A stretch of 52,051 nt of DNA from Alphaproteobacteria bacterium (GCA_013289445.1 JABCZZ010000008.1:1-52051), one strand, 5' to 3'; shown: positions 15,864-25,948, counted from the stretch's first letter. Program-made: numbers and translations. Notes: generated by a model not told the origin, from the letters alone.

Positions 15864-17282
15864 ATGCCCATTATCTTTAAAGACATCGCGGTAAGAAATA
15901 ATAAGGTCTACAAGATCCGTATTTATCCGGATCCTGAAGATCATACCGAAGCGCTTAAACTGCTCATCAATGCCCGCCAGCTTTTTTTCGGCATTGCCGA
16001 AGACGGTATCGGCGTTCCGCCGTATCTTTTTGCCGATGATAATAAAGAGACGCTTATCACCGGCGGCACAACTATCGCTACACGCCTGCAAGTGGCCGAA
16101 CTGGCCATACAGATGCGCGAACGCGTACTGGCGGAAATGAAAGATAATGAATTCGCCAAAGCAAAACTTGCGGGTGCCTATGTCAATAAAATGGGGGTGG
16201 TCGCCGACGATACACTCGACTGGTATATTAAAAAAATGGCGGCAAAAAAAGCGATGGAAACAGCCGAAGATGCGCCGGCGCGAGCAATTGCACAGCAACA
16301 ATACAGTCTATATGAAGCGAATGAAAATGCCGGCAAGCATGAACTGGACGATTTGCATATGCACAAGGTATTACCGCTACTTAAATATGTACGGCTTAAG
16401 GGCCGAAAAGCCGATATTGACGAAGTGCTGGGCGCGCAGTTGGGCGAAGTCACCAAGGCGGCAGTCGCCAAGAATTTTTTCGTGCACGATGGCGAAAATA
16501 TTAAGACAGCGGAAGCCATGTATGAGGTCGACACGCTGACCGACTGGATGCTATCGCTGGCCAAGCAAAACCCACGCCTCAAACCATGCGAGGACCTGAT
16601 CACCCATCTGGCTGAGCAGGCACGCGAGAGGCTCAATTTGCGCCGCGAGGATCTGGAGGCAAGGGATAAGGCGGAAGTGGCGGTCTACACCGCTATCGAT
16701 CAGATTACTACTACCGTAGCGGAAATCGCCAAGCCTCTTAGCGGATACGAGGCCGGGAATGTGCGCAAAGCCGAGGTCAATATGGTGAATGCGTGCGGCG
16801 TCATTTCCGACATGCTCAAACAAGGTCAGAAAAAAGTGAGTGTGGCGCTTGTCATGAGCATCGAACAATTGCCCAAGATGACCAAGATACTCCAGACATT
16901 AGCCACCAGCCTGCCCAAGCCGCAACAGGCCCAGATCATAGGCGCGGTGGCTCATCTTAAGAAAATCTCCGGCAGGCATCTCACCTGGATGCTTAACCAC
17001 GGTGAGCCCAGCAAGGTGCTTATTGAGGAGCTTGATAAAGCAATGGATGAAGTCACCGCCGCAAAACCCTCCGTTCCCTCTTCGCTTACGGGTGCTGGGC
17101 GCGAGAAATACCAGAAGACTGTCGATGCGTTTGAAGAAGGCATAAAAATCATTGAAGCACTGCCGGGCATCAGACCTGCGAAGTTATCCAACGGCAGCGT
17201 CATTAATAAGCGCGAAGCGGTAGCGGCGAGAGTACAACACTTCGTCGTCGCCTACGACCCCAAGCAAAGAGAGCTTCTCTAG
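15864..17282 (+). CDS. Unknown 472-residue, mainly helical protein
   Basis: No signal peptide or membrane segment. The N-terminal 35 residues are beta-like and basic (KDIAVRNNKVYKIRIYPDPE). The rest is Ala/Lys/Glu-rich helix, including ERLNLRREDLEARDKAEVAV and several heptad-like stretches. I recognise no family. It ends by sharing a CTAG stop overlap with the converging 1447-residue gene. Confidence 0.75.
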   Translation: MPIIFKDIAVRNNKVYKIRIYPDPEDHTEALKLLINARQLFFGIAEDGIGVPPYLFADDNKETLITGGTTIATRLQVAELAIQMRERVLAEMKDNEFAKAKLAGAYVNKMGVVADDTLDWYIKKMAAKKAMETAEDAPARAIAQQQYSLYEANENAGKHELDDLHMHKVLPLLKYVRLKGRKADIDEVLGAQLGEVTKAAVAKNFFVHDGENIKTAEAMYEVDTLTDWMLSLAKQNPRLKPCEDLITHLAEQARERLNLRREDLEARDKAEVAVYTAIDQITTTVAEIAKPLSGYEAGNVRKAEVNMVNACGVISDMLKQGQKKVSVALVMSIEQLPKMTKILQTLATSLPKPQQAQIIGAVAHLKKISGRHLTWMLNHGEPSKVLIEELDKAMDEVTAAKPSVPSSLTGAGREKYQKTVDAFEEGIKIIEALPGIRPAKLSNGSVINKREAVAARVQHFVVAYDPKQRELL

Positions 17283-20200
17283 GACCGGCTGCGCCAGTAG
17301 CCGCCTTGCACGAAACCGTTCCAGCCCCAGCGCAGCCAGCGCACGAGCGAGAAAGCAAGCCACAGCGACCATAGCAGCATGAGCCCACGGTACACCCAGA
17401 TCGATACCGAGATCACCAGCGGGCGCGGTAACATCGAACCCGTGATGTCCTGATACCAGACAAGATGATTGTTGTAGGAGTTGTTGCCTGCAATATTCAT
17501 GTCGGGAACGTTTAAAAGCCCGGTATGGATACTGTCAAACAAATCACAGAATGCCAGCAGCGTAAGCACCACAAGTGCGATCTGCAACAGGTTGAAACGC
17601 CATTTGCCTTGCAGGGCCATGCCTTTTCTGTTGCGCCATGACAAGGCAAGCAGCCAGGTGATGATCACCAGATCCGCCCACAGGCTCGACTGACTTAAGC
17701 CAAGCAGCAGCAGAAACCATTGCCAGGATGCAAGCGGCGTGGGAGCTGCCCTGCCCAGCGCAAACGCAAGAATCATAATCACGGCAATCCAGCTCCAGAA
17801 CAGTACTGCCGGGCCCATGTGGGGACCCCATGCAAACAGTATCCAGCGGTTGGCCGGCAGATCGATGGTCACGGTGGCGTTGACGGAACGCGCCACACCG
17901 GGCGTCACTGGCGGCACGGTGAAAACGTCGGCGAACTCTCCTATTTTCTTCCAGCGGACAGTGTAGATATTTTCCCCCGGCGTCAGTGGCAATGAGAGCG
18001 TATCCTGCTTGAGCTGCACGGGGAGCGTCGTATTGCCTTGCTGCACTTGCAACAATTCCACATCCTGCGGAAGCTTTATTTCATGCTGCCCGCCTAAACT
18101 GCTGCGCAGTTTGAGTGTCAGGTCGGTTTGCATCGAACGCTCGCCGGGCCTGATGATCATGGTGGAAGAATCCAGTGTCTTGGTATCGCCGGCCACTCCC
18201 ATGGGCCGCATGACGTCTACATGCACCGATTCACCGGGCCATGGCTGCCATTGCCAGATGCCTGCGTCCTGATCGGCGGTATACACACGCGGGATACCCG
18301 TCACGTCAGCATGCCACAGATTGCTTACGCTTAAGCGCCATATTTCCACCCACGGCTTGCCCTTGGCGGCGACGAGATCGAGCGTCGCACCCGGCTTGAT
18401 CACCGACTGCCATTGCACTTCGCTTTCACCCGGGCCAAACGCAATATAGGATTCACCGTCCTTCACCCGGATGCTCTCTGTCGTGATGGTTTCGCTTTTG
18501 AGCAGCGGAATATGCACTGCTGCCGGTTCCTCCGCCGGCGTGATGCGGCGCACCGTGCTGCTGACCAGCCACTGCTGCGCCAGCGTGAAACTGCGCTCCA
18601 CTTCGAAGAAGGGTACGATCGCGCTTTTCTCAAGCGACTTGGGCGCGCCTGCCACCTGTTGTTTCTGTGTGCGGATGAGTTCAACGGAACTATCCGTGAG
18701 TCCGTTTTCATGCACACCCTGCACACCCCATCCCGCGGCATCAAACGAGCTGTAATGCGAAATCACGGGCAAGCTGATGCCTACCGTGTCATGTAATGAC
18801 GGCAGACTGCCCATCATCCTGACATGATGCACACCGCTTGGAAGATTGACATAAAGATAGCCCCCTTCGCCCTGCTTGAGGCCCAGCGCCGGACTGTCAT
18901 CCACCGTCACGACCGTGGGGCGCCAGCTTTCAAGATTGCCGGGCAGCGGAAACGCGACGTTATCGCTTGCATGCACTTCCTGAAGCAGGATCAGCGTATT
19001 GCCGCTCAAGGAAAAGTGGGTGCGCGCCACATTAGCGCATAACGGCGCGCAAAACGGCGGCCGATTGAGCGTCTGTTCCAGTCTGTTTTTCAATTCTTCA
19101 AGCAACCGGGTCGGCGGAAACACCAGATCGGATGTGAGCGCTCCTGCGGGTGCAATACTCACAGGATTGCTCGCCACCTCATCGCTAACCGGCACCGGCG
19201 GCAATACCGGCACAATCATGCGCGCCCTTGCCATGCCGGCAGAGGGATCCATGAAAAAGAAACTGGCGGCAAGCAGTAACGCCACCCTGCCATGACCGCT
19301 GAAAAACCTGCCTATCTTTGCGGCAGGCACGCTTAGGAGCAGGCTAAGCAGCCACAGAATAAGGACGATACGCAGCACCGCAAGCATCAGATTCTGCTTG
19401 GCGGAGATAAGGCAGAGCTTAAGCGTCACGGATGGATCGACTACACCGCTCCAACGCAGCGTGATACCGTTATTGCGCCATGTTGCGTTGCCAAAGCCGG
19501 TCTGCACTTTGGTGTCAGGTGCATATTGCTGGTAATTGTCTTCGTTGGATAGGCTGTTGCTGGCGAAACTATTCGATTTCTTTGCAATAGCTCGGCCCAA
19601 CGCCGATTTGAGCATTCTGCCACGTCCTAAATCCTTATTAAAACCATTCGACATCGCTTGCGGCACGGCAGGAAGCGCCGGCATCTGCGCTGCCTCCATT
19701 GGCACGGCTTGCAATTGATCCACCGGCGCATTGGAAATGAGCCCGTCAAGATCACCTGCCGCCATCACATGCTCTTTGGCATGACTATATGGCCTGGCAC
19801 CACCAAGCGCAGCATTCGTAATTTGTTTTTGTTTTCTGATCTCTTCGATTAAAGAACCTCTCTGCGCCCAGGCGGGATCGAGCTGAGGATAGATCGCCAT
19901 GCGCAGATGCTGGACCATAAATGGCAGCAACAATACTATGAGCATGCACATGATGCCGCGCTGCAAAAATACAATTGCGTGGCGCAATTTTCCCGCCGGC
20001 AGGTGACGAATGAGTGCCACCGTGGCAAGTATCGCCAGCACGAATCCCGTAAAGCCATACAGCTCATGCTCGGTGAGAATGAGCGCCAGCAGCGCAACCA
20101 TGGCTACGCGCCAGCCGAATAATTTGGCACAGGCCGCCACCGCGAGGAGGACAAAAAAGATGTCGAGAAGCGACCAGCGCCCGATCCAGCTGCCCGATAC

Positions 20201-21622
20201 ATTATCCACGCCGCTATAACTAAAGAGCGACCAGCCGGGCGGCAGATAGAGAGAGGCGCTTACATTGTCAAAACTGCTTTTCCATCCCGTCGCAGCAAAA
20301 TGCTCGGCACCGGATTCGATACGACTTCCCGCCGTCATCGAAAGCGGGCCTTCGCGCACTTCGACGCCGGAATTGTTATTGCCGCCTTTATCGTCAAGCT
20401 GCGTGATGAACTGCTCTTTGCCGTTAATCGTGGCATCACCAAGCTCGACGCCATCGCTGACTTCCAGCCGCGCGCTCTTGCGGATGGTGCCTGCAATACT
20501 ATCGACGAACGTATAACCGTTGCCACTGAAATCGAGCCAGATGTCGCGATTGAGCGTCAGCTGATCAGGAACGCTCTGTGCCATGCCGCGTTTTTTTTCG
20601 GTCAGGTTAAAATGGCTGCCCTGCTTTACCAGATAGGCTGGCAAGGATCGCCATTCTTCGGGAAGGTCGGTCTGCGACGGATCGATGGCGTTTACCCCCT
20701 CTATCTGCACCAACCGGAGTTCGCTTGCAGGCTCAAATGACCATATTTCCTGATCCGCCAGTATTCCGCTTTTGGCGGGCAGCGAGAGTGTCGCAAGCGG
20801 CTCGCCCGCGCGTGCATTGATGGTGATGTGCCAAGTGCCCGGGCGCAGTTGTGCGCGCAACGTGCCGTCATTATCCAGGCGCGCCGGAACATCGCTGGTG
20901 ATCTCCAGCGGAATGAATCCGTCGGGTAGTATTTTACCCAGTTCTTCCTCACGCTGTTTGCCGGCCACCTGCAGATCGATGGAGGTTTCAAGCGTAAGCG
21001 GAATGCCGTCTTTCACTTTGCGGAACAGTTTTACCTGCACCAGATTTTCACTGTTGGACTGCTCCTCTGCCTGGCCTTTGGCTATCCATAGCTGTTCATT
21101 TTCCATCTCAGGAATCGCCACTTCTTTGCCGGCCACGGTAAGTTGAACCAACCCAATTTCCGAAGGCACGCTGATGCTGGCGGGCATCCTGTCCCACTGG
21201 AAACTGCCGGTAAAAACGTAACTGCCGGCTTTAAGCAGCAGTCCCGGACGGCTATCGCGCGCCAGTACCGTCTGCGGTCTTCCATCGAGTTTTACGTCCT
21301 GCGGCCATTGATCATTTCTGCCGGGCAGCAATACATGTTGCGGTTTTTTATCAGGAGTGTCGTAGACCGTGATACTGTAGGAAAAACTGCCGCCCTTGGC
21401 CGTAAGATCAAGCGAAAGGCGCGTGGGCCAAATGCAGGCATGCTGGCTTACCTGGTCATATATAAACGGGCAACCGTCATGCTCAATCGAGTGGTTCACC
21501 CAGGGCAACCACGGGCTCAGAGGTGCAGGCACCTGTGCTTCGGTAAAAGGCTTTGCAGCGGATACGCCCGTTGCGGCCATCGCAATGCAGAATACTGCTG
21601 TCAGTGTCCACAGGTGCCGCAT
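17279..21622 (-). CDS. Very large (1447-aa) inner-membrane protein with periplasmic domains, unknown function
   Basis: Signal peptide (about 1-22) followed by roughly 460 residues of beta-rich periplasmic sequence. Three to four membrane segments follow at about 483-575, a polar Met/Ala/Pro-rich region, and further membrane segments near 740-795. A second long periplasmic part of about 470 residues precedes four to five C-terminal membrane segments ending in WLRWGWNGFVQGGYWRSRS. The two periplasmic halves share the theme of beta strands followed by a membrane block. I do not recognise the family. It reads toward the 472-aa gene and overlaps its stop. Confidence 0.8.
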   Translation of the reverse strand: MRHLWTLTAVFCIAMAATGVSAAKPFTEAQVPAPLSPWLPWVNHSIEHDGCPFIYDQVSQHACIWPTRLSLDLTAKGGSFSYSITVYDTPDKKPQHVLLPGRNDQWPQDVKLDGRPQTVLARDSRPGLLLKAGSYVFTGSFQWDRMPASISVPSEIGLVQLTVAGKEVAIPEMENEQLWIAKGQAEEQSNSENLVQVKLFRKVKDGIPLTLETSIDLQVAGKQREEELGKILPDGFIPLEITSDVPARLDNDGTLRAQLRPGTWHITINARAGEPLATLSLPAKSGILADQEIWSFEPASELRLVQIEGVNAIDPSQTDLPEEWRSLPAYLVKQGSHFNLTEKKRGMAQSVPDQLTLNRDIWLDFSGNGYTFVDSIAGTIRKSARLEVSDGVELGDATINGKEQFITQLDDKGGNNNSGVEVREGPLSMTAGSRIESGAEHFAATGWKSSFDNVSASLYLPPGWSLFSYSGVDNVSGSWIGRWSLLDIFFVLLAVAACAKLFGWRVAMVALLALILTEHELYGFTGFVLAILATVALIRHLPAGKLRHAIVFLQRGIMCMLIVLLLPFMVQHLRMAIYPQLDPAWAQRGSLIEEIRKQKQITNAALGGARPYSHAKEHVMAAGDLDGLISNAPVDQLQAVPMEAAQMPALPAVPQAMSNGFNKDLGRGRMLKSALGRAIAKKSNSFASNSLSNEDNYQQYAPDTKVQTGFGNATWRNNGITLRWSGVVDPSVTLKLCLISAKQNLMLAVLRIVLILWLLSLLLSVPAAKIGRFFSGHGRVALLLAASFFFMDPSAGMARARMIVPVLPPVPVSDEVASNPVSIAPAGALTSDLVFPPTRLLEELKNRLEQTLNRPPFCAPLCANVARTHFSLSGNTLILLQEVHASDNVAFPLPGNLESWRPTVVTVDDSPALGLKQGEGGYLYVNLPSGVHHVRMMGSLPSLHDTVGISLPVISHYSSFDAAGWGVQGVHENGLTDSSVELIRTQKQQVAGAPKSLEKSAIVPFFEVERSFTLAQQWLVSSTVRRITPAEEPAAVHIPLLKSETITTESIRVKDGESYIAFGPGESEVQWQSVIKPGATLDLVAAKGKPWVEIWRLSVSNLWHADVTGIPRVYTADQDAGIWQWQPWPGESVHVDVMRPMGVAGDTKTLDSSTMIIRPGERSMQTDLTLKLRSSLGGQHEIKLPQDVELLQVQQGNTTLPVQLKQDTLSLPLTPGENIYTVRWKKIGEFADVFTVPPVTPGVARSVNATVTIDLPANRWILFAWGPHMGPAVLFWSWIAVIMILAFALGRAAPTPLASWQWFLLLLGLSQSSLWADLVIITWLLALSWRNRKGMALQGKWRFNLLQIALVVLTLLAFCDLFDSIHTGLLNVPDMNIAGNNSYNNHLVWYQDITGSMLPRPLVISVSIWVYRGLMLLWSLWLAFSLVRWLRWGWNGFVQGGYWRSRS

Positions 21623-21712
21623 ACGTTTCTCCCTTGTCCTGCAGTTTTTTATGGTGTTGTAAGCCTAATATAGAAAAAAGCAGATGGATAGGAATTTTGA
21701 GACATAAAAGGG

Positions 21713-22342
21713 CTAGAGGCGTTCCAGAAAACGGATGCGCGGCGCCACCGCATAATTCAGCTGCACGAGAAAAATAAACCCGATGCTGAGTGCGGTGTCA
21801 TAAAAACATAACAGCGCGCCCAGCAAATAAAGTGATTGCGCGATAATGATGCGCTTCTCGATAGCGCAGCTGGTTTCATACGATACGTCATCTTTGACAA
21901 GTCCTGCCTTGCGGGCGTAACGCCAGCCCCAGTAAAGCACCAACCCCAGCAGCAGAATATTGCTCCAATACACCAGAAGTGCGCCGCGATAGGTGATGAA
22001 CTGGGCCAGCAGGCTGGTGGAAAACGGCATGAGGCAAATGAGGGCCAGAAATGCCAGATGAATCCAGACAAGGTTGCGGTCGGCGCGGATAAAATGATTA
22101 ATCTGGGTCTGCTGGCCGTTCCAGAAAATGCCTAGCGTCAGGAATCCCATCAGGAACATGGCGCATTGCGGCGCGCTATGGCCCAGCATCTGCCAGAATT
22201 GCTGTTCGCTGTTCACTAAGGCCGATGCAGGTGGATGGATATCAAGCACCAGCAGCGTCATAGCGACGGCAAAAATACCATCGGACAACGCTGCGAGTCG
22301 CTCGAGATTCTGCCCGGCGATACGATTATACCAGGTCTGCAT
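21713..22342 (-). CDS. TMEM175/DUF1211-like potassium channel family protein
   Basis: Encodes 209 residues from the ATG at 22342. It opens NLERLAALSDGIFAVAMTLLVLDIHPP, where the SDGIFA-A-TLL-L motif is the pore-lining signature of bacterial TMEM175/DUF1211 proteins, normally FSDG and here LSDG. About six membrane segments follow, a single six-TM unit as usual in bacteria, where tetramers form K+ leak channels. An upstream in-frame extension is possible but lacks family similarity. It lies 13 bases after the upstream periplasmic-protein gene. Confidence 0.8.
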   Translation of the reverse strand: MQTWYNRIAGQNLERLAALSDGIFAVAMTLLVLDIHPPASALVNSEQQFWQMLGHSAPQCAMFLMGFLTLGIFWNGQQTQINHFIRADRNLVWIHLAFLALICLMPFSTSLLAQFITYRGALLVYWSNILLLGLVLYWGWRYARKAGLVKDDVSYETSCAIEKRIIIAQSLYLLGALLCFYDTALSIGFIFLVQLNYAVAPRIRFLERL

Positions 22343-22355
22343 TTGCGTGCGGAAA

Positions 22356-22997
22356 CTACTGTTGCACCTGGCTGGGCATCTGGGGTTTGCCCGGCGCATT
22401 AAGCAACTTGTACCCTGCCGGCACTTCAAAAAGCGATTGCGGCTGGGCGGCGACTTTCATGTTTCTGAAATCCGTAATCGTGTGCTTGGCGCCGCAATCC
22501 AGATCGATTTTCATCGGCAGCATCGTGCCCGTCTGAAAATAACTGTACCCCTTGCACGACGCTTTGGCGATATCGTAGCGGTCGGCCTGTTTGCCATCGA
22601 CCTTCAATGTGTCAATAAACTTGCCTCTGCCCTCGCCAGCGGCACTGATTTCCTTGTATTTTGCGATATCCGCCGGTTTAAGTTTCATCTCCATGTAGCT
22701 TTTCTGCTGGGGCAATATTATCCAGATAACGCCCTTGTCCATGCGCGTGATGGAAACGCCGTTTGTGGTACCTTGCGCGGTGTGCACTTGCGTCTCCACA
22801 CGCACCTTATCTTTGCCCTTGAACATTTTGCTTTGCATGTCCACGATATGCCCGTTGTAGTCGATGCGGCTTACCATGTCGGTGGAAAAGTCGGGAGCCT
22901 CAGGTATAGCTGGCGTTTGCGAAGCATCTTGTGCGCCCGCAGAGGTTGCCAGAAAAGCCGCCGCGAGCATTCCTGTGGCAGCGCGTGTTATATTCAT
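22356..22997 (-). CDS. Periplasmic protein, DUF4412-like
   Basis: Encodes 213 residues from the ATG at 22997 (GGAG 8 bases upstream), beginning with a signal peptide MNITRAATGMLAAAFLATSAGAQ. The mature chain has beta strands with MQSKMFKGKDKVRVE, GVIWIILPQQKSYMEMKL and SCKGYSYFQTGTMLPMKIDL, in the style of DUF4412 or outer-membrane-lipoprotein-sorting-like periplasmic beta proteins. One cysteine pair is possible (ASCKG and LDCGA). Function is unknown. It precedes the TMEM175-like gene. Confidence 0.7.
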   Translation of the reverse strand: MNITRAATGMLAAAFLATSAGAQDASQTPAIPEAPDFSTDMVSRIDYNGHIVDMQSKMFKGKDKVRVETQVHTAQGTTNGVSITRMDKGVIWIILPQQKSYMEMKLKPADIAKYKEISAAGEGRGKFIDTLKVDGKQADRYDIAKASCKGYSYFQTGTMLPMKIDLDCGAKHTITDFRNMKVAAQPQSLFEVPAGYKLLNAPGKPQMPSQVQQ

Positions 22998-23081
22998 GCC
23001 CGTTCTCCCCGTACAATAATGATACAAGCCATTACGTTACCCACACACAAGCGGCGGGTCAATAAAACCTTGCTGCGGCGT

Positions 23082-23363
23082 TTAGGGGTGCGCGATACAT
23101 TCGTCGAATTCGGCATGGCGGGCAAGCCATGCGGCAGCGTAGCTGCAGACAGGCACGACTTTACACCCTTCGCTGTGGATATGTTCCATCATTCCCTGCA
23201 TCAGCCGCCCGGCAGTGCCAGTTCCCTGCAGAGCCGCAGGTGCTTGCACATGGTCGATATATAGTATGTCACCCATGCGGTGATAGCGCGCAAACGCCAC
23301 CTGCCCGGCTTCTTCCAGCTCATAGCGGCCCTCCGCCTGATTGTCTTTCACCGTACAACGCAT
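23082..23363 (-). CDS. Small GNAT-like N-acetyltransferase (YjdJ/NATD1 type)
   Basis: Encodes 93 residues. The core VAFARYHRMGDILYIDHVQA, then QGTGTAGRLMQGMMEHI (acetyl-CoA-binding loop), then CSYAAAWLARHAEF match the minimal GNAT domain of YjdJ/NATD1 proteins. The length is normal for this small subfamily. The substrate is unknown. Confidence 0.85.
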   Translation of the reverse strand: MRCTVKDNQAEGRYELEEAGQVAFARYHRMGDILYIDHVQAPAALQGTGTAGRLMQGMMEHIHSEGCKVVPVCSYAAAWLARHAEFDECIAHP

Positions 23364-23496
23364 GGACGCTTTATACCACGGGGGACATAATTAAGAAACA
23401 TTGCACGGATTTAATCTTTGCAAGATGGCGAAGCAATGCAGGACATGCGATAATTCCTCCATTGCTGATAGTCACTCTTAAAGGAAAGGGCACTTT

Positions 23497-23766
23497 ATGA
23501 AACTCCGTAAAATCGTCTGCATCACTCTCATTCCCCTTATACTCGCGGGCTGCAATCCTCCCCCTCCCGGTGGCGGTGTGGGTGGCGTTTCCAAACAGGA
23601 TATCGGCACAGTGGCCGGCGGTGTCGGCGGCGCGTTGCTTGGCTCGACGATCGGCGGCGGCACAGGACGCCTGATTGCCACGGGTGCAGGCGCACTCATC
23701 GGCGGCATGGCGGGCAATTCCGTTGGCAAATCACTCGACAAAGCCGACTCCAATAACAACCAATAA
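23497..23766 (+). CDS. Glycine-zipper lipoprotein, 17-kDa surface antigen-like
   Basis: Encodes 89 residues. Lipobox LAGC with acylated Cys19, a Pro/Gly linker, and a glycine-zipper 2TM domain (TVAGGVGGALLGSTIGGGTG and AGALIGGMAGNSVGKSLD). This is the layout of the rickettsial 17-kDa antigen/SlyB-type outer-membrane lipoproteins. GGAAAGG lies upstream of the ATG. A second secreted protein starts 18 bases after its stop. Confidence 0.85.
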   Translation: MKLRKIVCITLIPLILAGCNPPPPGGGVGGVSKQDIGTVAGGVGGALLGSTIGGGTGRLIATGAGALIGGMAGNSVGKSLDKADSNNNQ

Positions 23767-23784
23767 TCCGTATATAAGGACGTT

Positions 23785-24384
23785 ATGAACCAGACACGCC
23801 TCCGACAGCTGGCTTTTGCCACTGCCATTTCCCTATGTTTTGTGCAACCTCAGATCGCATTTGGCCAGGCGCTGCCCTGGCAAAACGGCAGCCAGTCGCC
23901 TAGCACATCGTCCACGGGCGGTCAGTCTTCCTCCACTGCGTCGCAGCCCACCCGCCATCATCATCATAAAGCGGCCGCCTCTCAACCCTCTGCCAAACAT
24001 CATGGCGGTTCGCGCGCGGCCGATGATCGCAAACTGGACGCGCTTGCCACACGTTTCTATTCCATTCATGAGCATGACCAAGACGCCATCAGCAAGCTGG
24101 GCAAGCTCGATAAGGAAGTAACGTCTTATCACGCATCGCTCAAGCATCGCGATTATGACGTCAGCGATATCAGCAAAGACGTTCAGAAACTGCATCAGCG
24201 CATTGCCGCGCAGCATAAAGAATGGCAAGAGCGCGCCGCTGCCGCTCCTGCTCCGGCCGCCGCAGTAACGCCGATGCCTGCGCCCATGACAGTTCCTCCG
24301 GCACCCGCGCCCGCAGCCGCACCACCTGCCGCCCAGGCAACGACACTTTCCACCGCGCCGGCTGCTGGGGGAATCAGGCACTGA
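23785..24384 (+). CDS. Secreted protein with His patch, helical core and Pro/Ala tail
   Basis: Encodes 199 residues. Signal peptide ending AFGQA; then a Ser/Thr/Gln-rich stretch with an RHHHHKAA patch, a charged helical core (LDALATRFYSIHEHDQDAIS to VQKLHQRIAAQHKEWQERAA) likely to form a coiled coil, and a Pro/Ala-rich end. No family recognised. It is close downstream of the glycine-zipper lipoprotein gene and probably co-transcribed. Confidence 0.7.
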   Translation: MNQTRLRQLAFATAISLCFVQPQIAFGQALPWQNGSQSPSTSSTGGQSSSTASQPTRHHHHKAAASQPSAKHHGGSRAADDRKLDALATRFYSIHEHDQDAISKLGKLDKEVTSYHASLKHRDYDVSDISKDVQKLHQRIAAQHKEWQERAAAAPAPAAAVTPMPAPMTVPPAPAPAAAPPAAQATTLSTAPAAGGIRH

Positions 24385-24502
24385 TATAATCGCGCAATCT
24401 AATAAGCTGTTCTAGAACAACTTTTATCGGTTGCCCGACGCTTAATGTTTGATTAATCAAATACCCTTATACTGAGAAATATCATCACAGGATGTGTTTG
24501 CC

Positions 24503-25006
24503 ATGCCCGATACACCGCAGGGACTAATTGCCCGTTATGAACCTACCGGCGGTTACGCTGTATCTGCAGACATCATGCGCAAATGCATAACCCTCATGGC
24601 TGCAAGAACTACTCCCATCCAGCTGGCCGATGGCACCACGCTTGAAAAAACCAGTACCGGTTTTGCCAGCGAAGTCAGCTATACTATTGGCGCAGGTGAT
24701 CATCGTATGATCCTGAAGCCGCATTTTTCCGACGGCGAAGTCATTGCCGGAATGATCATCACCGTCTCTGAACGCTATCCGGCCGATTTCGAGGATAAAA
24801 CCAAGAGAGGCCATTTCAAAGAGCGTGTGTACGATCTCAACACCATGTCTGCCGACCTGCCTGATATCGTTCCGCAAATGTTTGAAAAACCACTCGTCCA
24901 GTTTACCACGCTAATTGAACCTTCCAAACCGGCGGGCGAAAAACACCGCTCAGGTCGTCTCTCACAGGCGACTTTTGGGTTCGACGAGCCCAGCACCGGA
25001 CGCTAG
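24503..25006 (+). CDS. Unknown 167-residue cytosolic protein
   Basis: Start placed at the ATG at 24503; CAGGA lies about 10 bases upstream, while a GTG at 24494 is too close to it. No signal peptide. The middle contains SEVSYTIGAGDHRMILKPHF and GMIITVSERYPADFEDKTKR, suggesting a small beta-rich domain, with a polar C-terminus. No family recognised. It converges with the 61-aa gene 7 bases downstream. Confidence 0.65.
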   Translation: MPDTPQGLIARYEPTGGYAVSADIMRKCITLMAARTTPIQLADGTTLEKTSTGFASEVSYTIGAGDHRMILKPHFSDGEVIAGMIITVSERYPADFEDKTKRGHFKERVYDLNTMSADLPDIVPQMFEKPLVQFTTLIEPSKPAGEKHRSGRLSQATFGFDEPSTGR

Positions 25007-25013
25007 GACCGCA

Positions 25014-25199
25014 TCATTTCACCATGCCGTTATCGCGCTCGACTTTGCCGAGCATTTCCTTGAATTCCTGAGAGCTTGCCGTGAGCGGCAATGTATGGGC
25101 ATTGTCTTTCTCCGGCTTGCGCATGCGTGCAACCCAGCCTTCCCTCAAATACGTATGATATTCATGTTGGAGCGTCTTCTCAGGAATCGTATCACTCAT
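25014..25199 (-). CDS. Small unknown protein (61 aa)
   Basis: Start chosen at the ATG at 25199 because AGGA lies 7 bases upstream (AGGAAACAGTATG). The product is charged and soluble, with HEYHTYLREGWVARMRKPEK and EFKEMLGKVERDN. No family recognised. It is divergent from the 25394 gene. Confidence 0.5.
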   Translation of the reverse strand: MSDTIPEKTLQHEYHTYLREGWVARMRKPEKDNAHTLPLTASSQEFKEMLGKVERDNGMVK

Positions 25200-25393
25200 A
25201 CTGTTTCCTGCGTTCTGCCACTTCATTTTACACCGCAAGCATTAGTTATTTATTAATGGTCAAATACTGCCTTCTGCCCTTCGTAAACAGAAGGTTAATT
25301 CAACATAGTATTTTGATATATAATAATAATATTGCACATGCCTCTTTGGCACGTTGCTTGCTTTGTATAGGGCAACAACAAGAAGGAAGCCCT

Positions 25394-25948
25394 ATGCAAC
25401 TCATCCACACCCACGGCGTACAAAAGCTTTACGAGAGAGTCGACACTTTATCCCAGCAGCCCCATGACAGCTGGCGCTGCGTCTATCTGAGGCTTAGGAA
25501 CCAGGCCCTGCAATCGCGGCGCGATGCCTACGCGCATTTCATCCTGCAGCCGGTCGTCAATCTGCTGACCGGCAGCAAGGGAACAATTTATCTCTGTGAA
25601 GACGGCGATATTTTTCTTCTCTTTCAGGGAAGAACCGCACCTATTCTTGACAAGCTCAGAAGCCATTTGGGTGACTCCACGCATGGATCTTCAAAGAAAA
25701 GCCTGTTTAGGGTATTTGAATATAATCTCGGCACACACTGGGAAACATTCCATGCAGTGTGCGAGAGCAAATATCTCAAGGCACTCGCAGCGCGCGAACA
25801 TGGCGAGATTATTCTGAATGATATTTCCATGTCGGATCTGGAACGTATGGCTGCCAAACCCCACAAAAAGCCGTTGGCTATGCCCAAAATCCGGATAGCG
25901 CGCGTCACCACCCCTCCGCAACCCCGCTTAGCAGCGCACAACACCTAA
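25394..25948 (+). CDS. Unknown 184-residue protein
   Basis: AAGGA lies 7 bases before the ATG at 25394. There is no signal peptide. It shows a helical start, a FILQPVVNLLTGSKGTIYL segment, an acidic hydrophobic strand (CEDGDIFLLFQG) and a basic Pro-rich C-terminus. No family recognised. The stop is about 90 bases upstream of tRNA-Ala. Confidence 0.65.
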   Translation: MQLIHTHGVQKLYERVDTLSQQPHDSWRCVYLRLRNQALQSRRDAYAHFILQPVVNLLTGSKGTIYLCEDGDIFLLFQGRTAPILDKLRSHLGDSTHGSSKKSLFRVFEYNLGTHWETFHAVCESKYLKALAAREHGEIILNDISMSDLERMAAKPHKKPLAMPKIRIARVTTPPQPRLAAHNT

